Shown: positions 44,816 through 55,339, counted from the first letter of the stretch. The stretch: DNA of 64,000 nt from Ascarosepion bandense (GCA_037127315.1 JBBBDQ010000191.1:17239501-17303500); one strand, 5' to 3'. Program-made: numbers and translations. Notes: generated from the letters alone by a model not told the origin.

Positions 44816-45790
44816 GTATGCCAGTTAAGGCAAATTGTATTAAAACGATGAACAAAATGATTCAGTGGAATATTTAGTATATTATTTTTTTAAATATTTA
44901 AACAAATATTCAACCTATGAAAAAAGAAAAATTTTATCAAATAAAACTACGCTCAGCCCCCTGAATGCCTGTCGTCCAGGCAGACTCGGTACGACATTAA
45001 CAGCAATCCTTGGCCCGAATTAGATCACCCTTGTCATTTTTCTTATATTCACAATAGTAGCTTTCTACGAATCTTAAGGGGCTACAAGCTGGTTTCTCTC
45101 TCGTCAACGTCTCAAGCCAAGAGAACAAAGTCAATATATGTTCGAGTGTACAGGTTGGGAGTGATATTATCGTTAATATTTTCAACCTGATTCATGTAGG
45201 ACATAGACCGGAGGAAAGACATTTGGTTTCCGTTGGAGCAACATCGATTTAGAAGTTGACTACTGTTTTCAACACCTCGATGTAGAACTTTGCTTTCACC
45301 TTCTCGCGGTCAATGTTCTTCTTGTCTGATTTTGTTCAGTTTGCGCTTTAATTGTAGCCGGTTCTGCTTGGACATAAATCTTTCTCTCCTCATAAATTGA
45401 AAAACTTGAACCATATGTCCCCGTGCAGCCCATGTCTGATAGTCGACAGCCAACTTCAGCTGCTCAGCAACGGTCATCATCGATTCGGTAGTATTGTAAT
45501 TGATGATATCTTAGACTTACTGGGCGAATCTGTCTGCCATAACGACGTCTGACAGTTTTGAATGTTTCCTACTATTGACAATGTATGACGTGACCCCAAT
45601 AGTGACTCTCATCTCTTTACCTAAGTTTATAACGGAAGATCTGATTATTTTCAATAAGACTACTATATCTGACTCGCTGAGCTTGTCAACTAGTGTCACT
45701 GACAGAGCATGTCTTTTTATTTATTATATATAAATAAATGTTGGCATTTATTTCACGATGTGACAATTATTTTAAAATTTGGTCATCTTC
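44816..45790. other. Unidentified; several minus-strand frames without a recognised domain
   Basis: Minus-strand frames at 45699-45517 and 45185-44997, and a readable stretch between (QLKLAVDYQTWAARGHMVQV, then SKQNRLQLKRKLNKIR), look protein-like but are broken by stops and match no family I recognise. Possibly an old retroelement gag-like or cellular pseudogene. Confidence 0.3.
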
Positions 45791-46024
45791 CATTTATGTG
45801 CATTGTAGTGTAATGGCTATCGGCTAGGAATGAGAACTTGAGCCGAGTTCGAATTCCAGTTGAATTGATTGCATTCACTTACGTGCAAATAACCTTAGGG
45901 AAGGTATTAAACTATTTTTTCTCCAGTTATGGGTTGACTAGTGTTGTGTTCTATAGTCTTAGCTGGCAACCAGCCTACTGCAAAAAGAAATGGCAAACCA
46001 CTTTCTTGCCTTGTCAATTATGGA
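45791..46024 (+). mobile_element. tRNA-derived SINE (type T), 3' truncated
   Basis: Head TATGTGCATTGTAGTGTAAT, B box GAGTTCGAATTCC (45847), body AATAACCTTAGGGAAGG, GTTCTATAGTCTTAGCTGGC. The tail is lost at a (CA)n array. Confidence 0.75.
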
Positions 46025-46032
46025 ATGAAAAA

Positions 46033-46121
<89 letters not shown>
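46033..46121. repeat. (CA)n/(TA)n/(TG)n microsatellite
   Basis: CA, TA and TG arrays in series, able to fold back on themselves. Confidence 0.98.
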
Positions 46122-46124
<3 letters not shown>

Positions 46125-46293
46125 CAAAGAAAAAAAACTTTTTATATAACGCATAAAACACCATGCTGATTTGAGCATTCTCTATCCATATGTGATAAAA
46201 ATTCGCTTAAATTTATGAGTATGGGTTTGTTAAATAGGACTAATTTTGATATTACTCACAATAAAAGGTATATATACTCTATATTAAAACCCT

Positions 46294-46338
<45 letters not shown>

Positions 46339-46862
46339 GTAGACTCTATGAAATAAGGGGGCATTTGTTTCACTCGTAGTTGGGAAGGCTGAAGGAACAA
46401 GAAATCTAAGAAATGATCGCAGAGGTGAAGATAATGGCACAACTGAAAAAAGGGTAATATACCGTGGAGACTGCGAGGTACGAGTGAGAAAATCCGAAAA
46501 GACTGTAATGTATCTTTGAAAATCTTTTTTAAAAAATAACAAATTTCAAGGACCTCTCAAAGATTTGGCACGAGAGAACATAAAGAATTCCTGTTGCAGC
46601 TGGAGCCATGGATGTGATGGAAAAGGTTCCGACAGACTCATTGAATGTAAACTTGGTAAAGAAATCTTTAAAAAATATAATAAAAAAATGTACTCACAAA
46701 TACAGTTCACACTTTAGGAATATCTTTGTTAATGTAAAACCTTAGTTTTTGAGAGTTTTTTCTAAAAAATGCTCTGTGAAAATGTTATTATGCTATTTCT
46801 GACTGTACGCCTCTGGTTGGAACTTGGAAAGAAATCACTATACACCAGAAATCAAAGGAAAT

Positions 46863-46908
<46 letters not shown>

Positions 46909-47055
46909 TAGTTATTTGATTATCTCACGGAATAATGGGAGCAGCCTGTTTAGTCAAAATTATCTCCTTTCATGAGCTGTGTCTGTAATGGTTTACCAGT
47001 TCAGACTTTGGATGGCACCTTCTTCTGCAAGTCGGAATGTGGAATAAATGTCTGT

Positions 47056-47095
<40 letters not shown>

Positions 47096-47454
47096 CCTCC
47101 CTCTCTTTGGCGTTGCCTTCCGATCTTTCGCTTTTTCCCGCCTTTTAGACACCTCCATGAACAGCATGGCGCCAACCGCTACGATTGTTTGCTAGCTACT
47201 TCTAACTACAAGTGTCGATGCTTATGACTTTCAAATTCCTTTTAGAAACGTCCTTTAAACGTACCTCATGGTGGTGGCGGGTACCGGGAGGTGTCCCGTG
47301 GCTAGATAACTGTAAATGATTTTTTTAGCATATGGTCGTCATTCAATAGATTTACGTGACCCAGCCATAAAAGGAAACAAAGAAAAAGAAGAAAAAAGGA
47401 AAAGAATTAATAATAATAATAATTAATAATCAGTAATAATAAATAATAATAATC
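46122..47454. other. Simple repeats, otherwise no recognised feature
   Basis: (AAT)n at 46295-46336 and 46866-46907, (CT)n at 47058-47095. No coding recognised. Confidence 0.5.
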
Positions 47455-47835
47455 ATTTGTCTATATTTCTGAAATGAGGTAGTATTTACACTGTTTACAT
47501 TATTCGGACTATTGTCCTCATCTTGGTTGCCATTTGGACGACGTTTCGGCCGTCATACGCACCGGCCTTCTTCCGTTGCTAGGAATTTCGAACCAAACTT
47601 ATGGAGAGAGAAAGGGGATCACCACCCCCATGGGATGAAGTTAAAATAATAGAGAACACCACTGGAAACTATGTAAACTTAGGCTACAGAAATCTTCTAA
47701 GCCTCGAAATTGCTCGCACCTGAAGAAGGCCGGAACGTATGAGGGTCGAAACATTCTACAAATGGCAACCAAGATGAGGACAGTAGTTCGAATAGTGTAA
47801 ATACTACCTCTTCTCAGAAATATAGACAAATACTT
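47455..47835. mobile_element. Inverted pair of family C / PLE-type tails around a PLE 3' end
   Basis: 47455-47600 is the inverted complement of 47700-47835 (ATATTTCTGAAATGAGGTAG ... CGGCCTTCTTCCG versus CTGAAGAAGGCCGGAAC ... AGAAATATAGACAAATA). Between them, 47601-47690 (GGAGAGAGAAAGGGGATCAC, ACACCACTGGAAACTA) is the C-terminal end of the PLE seen at 50740-50830. Both arms carry the hammerhead-like core. This may be the upstream partner (pseudo-LTR) of the PLE that follows. Confidence 0.6.
47717..47760 (+). ncRNA. Hammerhead-like core (family C / PLE)
   Basis: CUGAAGA, A, stem II GGCC/GGUC, GAAAC, AUU, CUAC. Core boxes are intact. The cleavage triplet AUU is permitted as NUH, but stem III is lost. 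The inverted arm (47575-47538, minus) has CGGAAGA, GGCCG/CGGCC, GAAAC, GUC. Confidence 0.45.
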
Positions 47836-48189
47836 AAGTATCGGTACGGACCCAATACACCAAAAATATGGAGACGAATTGAAAAGTCCTACCTGTCTCG
47901 AATATCAAACCACCTGACATTCATACACCGATGCAGGAAACTACGACTCATCCCTGCAGGCTAGGCGTCAATTCAAGCAGAGCCCGTCTGGTCGCAGAAA
48001 AAGCGGGACACGTCCTGGTCCGAGAACATATCCAGTACAACCGATGAATAGAACCAAAATTACATTCCGATATCTTCCAGAGGCTCGAGGCATTCCTCAG
48101 CAGGAACACTGATGAAGAAGACCGAAAAAGGATCCGACAAGAGTTGGACAAATCCTTTAGGCGAGAATTCAATGCAGTGAAGATCCAAC

Positions 48190-48495
48190 AAGTCAGTTAA
48201 GTGCCATATGTGATGCACGCTTGGGCGATCATGTTTCGAAAGAGACATGACTGACTGGGCAGAAGATTATCCCGCAGTAGGTTGCCATTGCTTTCTGCGG
48301 TAGACTGGTTGCCAGCCAAGGCTATAGAACCCAATCTGTCCTGTTATTTAATCCATAACTGGAAGGAAGAGACGGATTAATATCTTTCCCAAGGGTATTT
48401 GCGCGTAAGGGAATGCAATGAATTCAGCTGGAATTCGAACTCGGTTCCCCGATTTCTCGTTCCAAACCGATATCCAATGCACTACAACGCACATT
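48190..48495 (-). mobile_element. tRNA-derived SINE (type T) inside the PLE
   Basis: Minus strand head ACAACGCACATTC, B-box GAGTTCGAATTCC, body and tail GTCAGTTAAGTGCC. Flanks ATCCAACAAG and ATCCTCCAAG look like a diverged target duplication. It splits the PLE frame between FNAVKIQQ and KLNRLKDLK. Confidence 0.85.
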
Positions 48496-49045
48496 CTATC
48501 CTCCAAGTACGGAAACTAAATAGATTAAAAGATCTGAAGGTGACACATGAGGCCCATCACCCACCTTTGAAAGCAGTTGTCAACATCAGTCAACATCAGC
48601 TGAGTGCCTCTAAAGAGTCAGTTCTGAACAAGGGTCTCAACTTCGCAACAAGCATTAGGCAGATACCAGACTTAGAGGTCATTGCCCGTATCGAGGAAAT
48701 AGCCTTGACCATCCCTCAGGCTCAGGCGGATGAGCTAAGATAGAAAGTGAGAAAGCTAAACCACCCAAACCAAACATCACGAAAGAGAAGGGGCTAGCAA
48801 TCAAGACCCTACAGAATAATGAAAACATCATCATACCAGCAGACAAAGGCAATGCAACTGTAGTGATGGGATGGAAAAAACTGAACACACCAAGAAACTA
48901 GAAGACCTCATTAGAAGTGGTAGCTATAGTAAGGTCAAAAAAAGACCCCAGGTTGGAAACAGAACGACGATCCAAATCAAGTATAAAGATCACTTCCAGA
49001 CTAGGACATACAGGCAGTTAACTCAGTTAAAGTAATTTATCTCAC

Positions 49046-49957
49046 ATGTATGGTCTACCTAAGATTCAAACAGGCGGTATTCCGTTCAAACTGGTTGTTA
49101 GCAGCCTAAACTCGGTGTGTCACCCTCTGAGTCGCTTCCTTGTAGATACAATTAAGCTACTGATAGGAAAGTCACCATCATATGCTCGAAACTCCGCCCA
49201 CTTTGTGGAACTTATCAAAGATGCTCCCATACAACGCAGCCAGATGGTGAGCCTGGATGTGGTGAGTCTGTTCACCAAGGAACCCATGGTGGAAGCATTA
49301 TCGGTAGTCAGGAACAGACTGGCCTCAGACAGGTCCCTAGTAGAACATACCAGCATTCTACTAGATAACCTAATGGATATGCTGCCCTTCTGCACACAAA
49401 CAGCACTCTTCGGATTGGGATCAGACATATATTGGCAGGATGAAGGTTTAGCAATGGGCTCGCCATTATCACCATCACTGGCTTACATGGAGTGCTTTGA
49501 ACAGATGGCATTAGAACCCACAGCTCTAAAGCCAACTTTATGGCTGAGATACGTTGATGACACCTTCATACTCTGGCCACATCAGGTGGAAGTTCAGACG
49601 CTACTGGACCATGTAAACTCAATAAGATTACCAGTGCAGTTCACTATGGAAAAAGAGAGTGACAACAAACTGGCATGTGCTAACTCGAACAAAGGAGGGG
49701 TTCAAGACATCCGTATACTGCAAATAACGTTCACCGGACAATACCTCAACTTCAACTCCCACCACCCATACAATGTAAAAAAAGGGATCGTCTGCTGCCT
49801 GCAACATCGAACAAAAGTCATAAGCGGCGATACAGAGACATACGAACAAGAAATGGTCAGTATAAGCAGTACCCTACAATGTAACAATTATCCAGTGTAC
49901 ATGACAACAACTTCAACGAACATGGAAGGGAGGGTGCATGAGGAAAACAACACTTAG
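49046..49957 (+). CDS. PLE reverse transcriptase, longest intact frame
   Basis: 303 codons without a stop. Residues 1-20 hold MYGLPKIQTGGIPFKLVVSS (PLE RT motif, normally MYGLPKxHK). Motif A is SLDVVSLFT at 69-77 with catalytic Asp71, motif B is GLAMGSPLSP at 134-143, and motif C is RYVDDTF at 168-174 with the Asp pair at 171-172. Motif D-E follows (FTMEKESDNKLA). The final ~60 residues drift out of the expected frame. The catalytic triad is intact even though the element is disrupted on both sides. The start is internal, since the N-terminal region lies upstream in other frames. PLE RTs copy RNA at the insertion site, assisted by the GIY-YIG nuclease. Confidence 0.85.
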   Translation: MYGLPKIQTGGIPFKLVVSSLNSVCHPLSRFLVDTIKLLIGKSPSYARNSAHFVELIKDAPIQRSQMVSLDVVSLFTKEPMVEALSVVRNRLASDRSLVEHTSILLDNLMDMLPFCTQTALFGLGSDIYWQDEGLAMGSPLSPSLAYMECFEQMALEPTALKPTLWLRYVDDTFILWPHQVEVQTLLDHVNSIRLPVQFTMEKESDNKLACANSNKGGVQDIRILQITFTGQYLNFNSHHPYNVKKGIVCCLQHRTKVISGDTETYEQEMVSISSTLQCNNYPVYMTTTSTNMEGRVHEENNT

Positions 49958-50133
49958 AAAACAACCTCGGTCTGTCAAGTGGTTATCGGAGAAAATACAA
50001 AGGTTTTGTGGTCCATATAATATCAGGACAATCTTCAGAAGAAGTTCTACACTTCGCAGGTACCTCTCCTCAGTAAGACTCACAACAGAGGAGGAAACGA
50101 TTAAGGACTGTGTGTACGCCATTCCTCTGTAAA

Positions 50134-50631
50134 CATTTGGTTGATTGTTTTGTTTTTATGGCATATCAACCTCGGCGGGTCATTTATTGCCAACTAAAAT
50201 TTATTTATTTATTGCTGGTAATACCTTTTTCTTTCAACAATTTAGTGTTGTTTTTTTATATAAGTTTTGTATCTAGTAATACTTTTTTCTTTTCGAGTAT
50301 CAAGATTCATTGGGATTTGTTTTTAAGGGCAGGGTCCCCAAGTCCTACCCTGTTATTTAACCCATAACTGGATGGAAGGAACGGATTAATACCTTTCCCA
50401 AGGGTACCAGTGCTTAAGTGAATGCAGGGTATTCAACTGGAATTCGAAATTCTACCGATTTCTCTTTCGGAGACGATATCCACTGCACCACAATGCACAC
50501 CCGTCACTAAACGCTTAAAGCACCTAGTATTCCCAAGCAGTCACCCATCTAAGTACTGACCAGGCTCAACGTTGCTTAACTTCGGTGATCGAGCGAGAAC
50601 CGGTGTATTCAACGTGATATGGCCATAAACC
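50134..50631 (-). mobile_element. 5S rRNA-tRNA chimeric SINE, full length, in PLE GIY-YIG
   Basis: 498 bp with a perfect 10-bp target duplication CCTCTGTAAA (50124-50133 and 50632-50641). Minus strand order as at 9295: 5S head, tRNA-like part, CCTGCCCTTAAAAACAAA tail, ending near ATCAACC. Younger than the PLE it disrupts. Confidence 0.92.
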
Positions 50632-51049
50632 CCTCTGTAAATAAGTATAAAGGAGAAACAGGCCGCCTCCTTAAGGTAAGACCACAAGAACATCTCAAGA
50701 CCGTAACACGAGGGGAGATAGAAAAATCATGACCACATATAAAGGGAGAAAGGGGATCACTGCACTCTATGGGGTGAAAATGAAATAATAGATAGGGAAC
50801 ACCACTGGAAACTACATAAACTTAAGGAATCAGCACATATACTAGGCTAGAAAAATCTCCTAAGCCTACTAAGCATAGAGATGAACACAATATGGGAACC
50901 AGTAATACGGAATGCCAGAGAAAATCATAAGGGTCAAAAATTGTAATATGATCTCTGGTAAAAAATACTAGAGAAAACCATTAATATGAAAAAAATTGCA
51001 AGATGAACTCTGGTAAAAAATTTTTTAGTGTACATTAGGTTTATAAGTC

Positions 51050-51310
51050 TCAGAAATTCAGTTGTTCTTGTCTTTAAGGACACATAGCCCAGTTGATATA
51101 GACGTTGGTTAGTTCCAGTGACTTGAACCAAAGAGTTGTGAGTTCCATACTAGGCTACAGTAATGGTGAAGAAGTAACTTAGAAAGTTGGGTTAGAGGGA
51201 TATAACTCATGACTACCAAAAGAGGAATGAGAATGAAATACCTCAGTGATCGTAATAAAGGGTTTAGTTCGAAATTCCTAGAAGGCCGGAGCAAATGGTA
51301 ATCAAGATAA
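51050..51310 (+). mobile_element. tRNA-headed SINE (family C), truncated before the ribozyme
   Basis: A-box region ATAGCCCAGTTGATATAGAC, B-box region GAGTTGTGAGTTCC, AGTTGGGTTAGAGG, CAGTGATCGTAATAAAGGG. It ends at AGAAGGCCGGAGCAAATGG, a deletion through the hammerhead core. Confidence 0.6.
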
Positions 51311-51753
51311 TAATAATAATAATTTTACTGCACAAGAGACGTTAAAGAAAAATAAAAAAAATTATCAAATATGAAAATTTTTCAAGGCGACGTGGTAGTC
51401 ACACCGAGATACTTGAAAACAACCTCAATCGGATACCGTCCTAGCGGACTGGTTAATCCAACCTGATGGCATTTCTAATTGATTCCCACCTGCCGCCTTT
51501 AACATAACTTCTCAACATATCGTGCAGATTTGACTGTGATGCATCTGCATGACATACACTTATTAGATTGGTTTCCTGGTAAATATATTTCGTATCAGAG
51601 GGCTACTCTCTTACTCAATAATACTTGTACCTCACTCAACTACTTCATCGTTACCAGCTGAGGGGATAACTAACAAAGATGGTAGAACTTACTTAATCTC
51701 CATAGTTGACTAGCAAAAACTGGGTGTAAACATTTACAGCGGTGGGAAACTGA
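51311..51753. other. No recognised feature
   Basis: Non-coding. A short phrase GACTGTGATGCATCT recurs diverged near 52875, suggesting an undefined old repeat. Confidence 0.4.
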
Positions 51754-51955
51754 CTAAAGCCGAGACGCCAGCTCGGGGCTAATAATATTGCTGATTCGTC
51801 TTTGGATTTTATCAAGGAGTTCAAGATAGATAGCAGGAGCACCGAACCATATGTGACAGCAATATTCTAAGCATGAGCGAATGGTAGACTTATAGATATG
51901 TAGAATAGATTCTGGAGAGAAAAAACGTCTAGGACGACACAGCGAATAAACCTTA

Positions 51956-51956
<1 letters not shown>
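51754..51956 (-). pseudogene. LINE C-terminal fragment
   Basis: Minus strand RRFFSPESILHIYKSTIRSC, LEYCCHIWFGAPAIYLELLD and KIQRRISNIISPELASRL. One intact frame. The conserved post-RT region of jockey/CR1-type LINEs, cut at an (AAT)n array on its upstream side. Confidence 0.8.

Positions 51957-52009
<53 letters not shown>
51957..52009. repeat. (AAT)n microsatellite
   Basis: About 17 AAT units between two LINE fragments on opposite strands. Confidence 0.97.
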
Positions 52010-52010
<1 letters not shown>

Positions 52011-52029
52011 GATAGAGTTGGGCAATATT

Positions 52030-52490
52030 TACATTGGGCAATGTGCAAACATTATGGAAAAGCTGTAAACAAACACTGGTATGAACATCACCCAGCACCG
52101 GTTACAGAAATAGAAGATGTAACCATTCTATGGGATTACACCATCTACACAGACAGAAAAATTGAAGCAAACAGGCCAGACATTATTGTTAAAAACCAGA
52201 AGGAGAAAACTTGTCTATTAATTGATATGGCTTGTCCAGCGGATTGTAACATAGCAATCAAGGAATTTGAAAAACTGTCAAAATATAAAGACCTGGAAAT
52301 TGAAATAGAAAAAATGTAGAAATTGAAAACAAGAGTTGTTCCAGTGATAATAGGTGCACTTGGAATGATAAAAAATGGAACAAAACAACACATTGAAAGA
52401 ATCCCTGGAAACCCCAGCTTAAGAGACATACAAAAAATTATCTTATTAAGTACAGCCCACACACTAAGGAAAACTTTATCTATGTAATGC
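52030..52490 (+). pseudogene. LINE ORF2 3' end
   Basis: HWYEHHPAPVTEIEDVTILW, IYTDRKIEANRPDIIVKNQK, CLLIDMACPADCNI, EFEKLSKYKDLEIEIEKM. After one stop: LKTRVVPVIIGALGMI and KIILLSTAHTLRKTLSM ending at 52485. This conserved end of a widespread animal LINE protein (post-RT region) is almost intact, with a single premature stop at 52317. Confidence 0.8.
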
Positions 52491-53130
52491 TAGGGATGAT
52501 AGGGAAGATAGAAAAACATGAAATGGAATCATAACAACACGCCACGACCTGCCTTAGGTCTCCCCGCAGACTTGGTTGGTAGTGAGACCAAAGCAGAAAT
52601 CGAAATATGATGAAAAAATGACATAATAATAATAATGTGCATCGCAGTTCATGAGCCAATTTAGTGGGGAAGGATCGTGTACGATTATTGAGAGAGTTGA
52701 ACTTTTAATTTGATTGATAAGGCGACTTATGATTCAGAGCTAAATATTTGGGAACATCCTAAATCAAAACCAGTCCGAGCGGACTGGGTTGCCCAACTTA
52801 CTTCTAATTGTCGTCTGTTGCATGTTTTACGCGCTGCTTTTACCAATAGCCTGTCATCAGATCGGTCACATTTGATTGTGATGCATCTTTTATACCCTTA
52901 TATTGGGTTTCATATATATTTGGATATTTTGGCAGCAAACATTCTTCTATAGAGATTTCATTGAACATGTCTGAAAAGCTTTACGTTTAAATATTCGTTT
53001 ATTACATTTTTCTTGGATGAATGAAATAAATTTATTTTGTGTGTGTAGGAATTGTCGAAATGGTCTTTGGGTCCGAACACTTTCGGCTAATCAATTAGTC
53101 ATTATTAAGGATGTTTTCTTAATACAGATT

Positions 53131-53133
<3 letters not shown>
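52491..53133. other. No recognised feature
   Basis: Probably begins with the LINE 3' UTR (to about 52640, ending ATAATAATAAT), then unrecognised. Confidence 0.4.

Positions 53134-53186
<53 letters not shown>
53134..53186. repeat. (TA)n microsatellite
   Basis: TA array at the outer edge of the inverted family B pair. Confidence 0.97.
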
Positions 53187-53189
<3 letters not shown>

Positions 53190-53204
53190 CACGAGGTAGT
53201 AGGA

Positions 53205-53400
53205 GGATTTGAACAATTATTAAGTAAATCATCGAGCTTTGTATTCGACCTCAATAGAATGTAGAAAGCACTGGTCGGCCGTTTCGTCCTATGTTTGGGA
53301 CTCATCAGCAGTGAGCATCCACTACCTGGAATCGATCCCAGACAGTTGTGGTTGTTAAGCTGATGTTATACCAACTGTACCACGGTAACGAGTTAAGCTC
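53205..53400 (-). mobile_element. tRNA-headed SINE with hammerhead (family B), copy 1
   Basis: Minus strand: A box region GTGGTACAGTTGGTATAAC (53383-53365), B box GGATCGATTCC (53339-53329), hammerhead 53313-53268, then TGAGGTCGAATACAAAGC and TCGATGATTTACTTAATAAT. Inverted relative to copy 2, head to head, about 50 bp apart. Confidence 0.75.
53268..53313 (-). ncRNA. Hammerhead ribozyme, cleavage site lost (family B)
   Basis: Stem I CACUG/CAGUG, CUGAUGA, stem II GUCC-CAAACAUA-GGAC, GAAAC, GGCC, then GAC where copy 2 has GUC. Loss of the U before the scissile position and of the A15.1-U16.1 pair should prevent cleavage. Confidence 0.75.
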
Positions 53401-53440
53401 GATGAAGTGCGAAGCTCCTCACGAATTCCGTTGCCTATTC

Positions 53441-53640
53441 GTCACCAGGGCCCGTGGTACAGTTGGTACAACATCAGCTTAACAACCACAACAGTCTGAG
53501 TTCGATTCCTGGTAGTGGATGCGCACTGCTGATGAGTCCAAATATAGGACGAAACGGCCGTCCAGTGCTTTCTGCATTCTGCTGAGGTCGAATATAAAGT
53601 TCGATGATTTACTTAATAATATATATTTAAGCAAAAATAT
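53441..53640 (+). mobile_element. tRNA-headed SINE with hammerhead (family B), copy 2
   Basis: A box TGGTACAGTTGG (53455-53466), B box GAGTTCGATTCC (53498-53509), hammerhead 53523-53568, 3' tail TGAGGTCGAATATAAAGTTC and GATGATTTACTTAATAAT, then TA-rich sequence. Confidence 0.8.
53523..53568 (+). ncRNA. Hammerhead ribozyme, intact (family B)
   Basis: Stem I GCACUG / CAGUGC (6 bp, perfect), core CUGAUGA, stem II GUCC-AAAUAUA-GGAC (4 bp), GAAAC, GGCC, cleavage triplet GUC. All invariant residues are present. Stem III is the 8-nt palindrome ACGGCCGU: 2 bp with a GGCC loop as monomer, 8 bp between two molecules. The core layout is strikingly like the Schistosoma hammerhead (GAUGAGUCC...GGACGAAAC). 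Confidence 0.9.
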
Positions 53641-53937
53641 TCATGCTTACAGCAAAGTCTCTCTGTTTTCATTATATTTTGCCAAATTTTCGTATAAGAT
53701 GATAAGTATTGTACTCGTAGTTCTGAATAAATTGTCCGAAGTTCATTTCGACATGGGCAGTCATGGGCAGACAGATCAAGAACCGATGTGGTGTATATGT
53801 GGCAGACATAATTCCTGTCAAAAACTGGATATAATATAATAAAAAATTAAACAGAGAGAGAGAGAGAGAGACCTTGTCGGCTCTTTATATGCGTATTTGT
53901 GTGTTTGGGCGAGTCTGTTTATATATATATATATATA

Positions 53938-54254
53938 GGAAAAACTATTAAAAAGTTGTAAGTTGAAAATGTATTTTTTGACAGTATTTATTTATTTATT
54001 TCTATTATTATTATATATATATATTTGATATTTCAGACCGGCCTCGGCCTTTCATCAGAAACAAATGATTTTAAAATTTAAACTTAAATTGAAGTTTAAA
54101 TTTTAAAATCATTTGTTTCTGATGATATATTTGATATATCATACTGGCCTCAGCCGGCCGGTCTGAAATATCAAATATATATATGTAATAATAGAAATAA
54201 ATAAATACTGTAAAAACATACATTTTTAACTTACAACTTTTTAGTAGTTTTTCC
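53938..54254. mobile_element. Large foldback (about 317 bp) with hammerhead arms
   Basis: Left arm from AGGAAAAACTATTAAAAAGT and right arm ending ACTTTTTAGTAGTTTTTCCT are inverted complements over almost their whole length, centred near 54090 (TTTAAACTTAA..TTGAAGTTTAAA). The right arm has a ~19-bp insertion inside the hammerhead segment. Short (TA)n runs lie within and outside the arms. Confidence 0.75.
54022..54064 (-). ncRNA. Hammerhead ribozyme candidate in foldback left arm
   Basis: Minus strand: GUUU, CUGAUGA, AAGGCC-GAGGCC-GGUCU (stem II about 5 bp with one G-U), GAAA, UAUC, AAAU. Stem III would be the loopless palindrome AUAU and stem I UUU/AAA, so only a dimer could be active. The right arm (from 54117) has an insertion in stem II. 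Confidence 0.5.
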
Positions 54255-54255
54255 T

Positions 54256-55242
54256 GTACATATTAAGACAGTATACGTGAATTATCATTATGCTATATAT
54301 ATATATATATATATGCCTCAATGTAACTTTTAGAGTGCGACTCTCTTGTTGATTGATAAGTGAAAATGAAAATTATTGTATTATACAAAAAATACTACAT
54401 AATACTGAGTGAAAAATAATACTAATGTCATTAATATTTTGTTTCAAGCCATTTTGCGGTGTCTGTCAACCTTTTAAACAGAGTTTATTTGCCAGTAAGA
54501 AGATTGGAATAAGGTACCACTGTTATCATTAACCCATTTTCCCTTCCCATGTTTTATATGAATCATTCATTGCCTGTTTCCCCACTTTCCTCAATCCATT
54601 CAAGCGAACAGTTCACTGCGTTAAGTGTCCACAGAAGGTTAAGTACCTTCTATCAAAAAAAAAATAAATAAATAAATAAAAAAACAGTTATTTCTTTTAA
54701 TTAACTTATGTAGATAAAATCAGAATAAATTAGGTGAGTAAAGGGAGATAAATCGGGATGCCTTCGATTATAAATCATTTTATTTCCATTTTTTTCTTTT
54801 TCGGTTTATATCCCGGCATTTTGCGCATTACATGGTTAACTCCCTTTTCTTCAGTCGCATTTTTACTGCTCTTAGTTGCAGTACAGAACCCAATATTTAA
54901 TTGATGTGAAATCAATAATGAAATATGATAATCACTGATCTATTCTACAAACAGCATTTCCTCATTGAACTGCGAGTAATAAGGTCAATAAAATGCTCCG
55001 ATGTCTACCGCCATAGCTGAAAGAGCCACTCTGTTTTTTAATTATCAACCATAAATTCTGACCGACAGTCGGGCGCTATTTTCAGTCGGTATTCCTTAAA
55101 TGCATTCAGATGTTTCTATCGACAAAAAAAAAAAAAAGAAAATATTCTTTTACTGTATTCTACTCTATTCATTAGCTATTTTCCCAAAAGTTGTAAGCTT
55201 TTAAAAAACACCTCTCCCTTACTCTCTTCTCTCTCTGTCTCT
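54256..55242. other. No recognised feature
   Basis: AT-rich non-coding. Short TA run at 54296-54314. Confidence 0.5.
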
Positions 55243-55260
55243 GTTTGTCTGTCTGTCTCT

Positions 55261-55337
<77 letters not shown>
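55243..55337. repeat. (CT)n/(TA)n microsatellite
   Basis: CT array then TA array, directly left of a small foldback. Confidence 0.97.

Positions 55338-55339
<2 letters not shown>

Larger units (their letters stand above)
47836..50930 (+). mobile_element. Penelope-like element, nearly full length, interrupted by two SINEs
   Basis: N-terminal part: RRIEKSYLSRISNHLTFIHR (47870), then after a frameshift RARLVAEKAGHVLVREHIQY and FLSRNTDEEDRKRIRQELDK (48095). After SINE 1 (48190-48495): RLKDLKVTHEAHHPPLKAVV, LNKGLNFATS, IKTLQNNENIIIPADKGNAT (48800). RT in 49046-49957. Then KWLSEKIQRFCGPYNIRTIF, then CVYAIP, start of the GIY-YIG endonuclease, cut by SINE 2 (50134-50631), and resumed as YKGETGRLLKVRPQEHLKTV. 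The element is dead through frameshifts and the two insertions, but its domain order N-terminal, RT, GIY-YIG is the standard for PLEs. Confidence 0.9.

Noticed and set aside
47600..47690. Independent second PLE insertion upstream of the main one
   Set aside because: Only the last ~90 bp of a PLE is present, between inverted tails. It is as likely to be part of the terminal repeat of the following PLE, so it was not counted separately.
48060..48248. Minus-strand frames overlapping the PLE N-terminal region (also 47948-48172)
   Set aside because: Shadows of the plus-strand PLE coding sequence.
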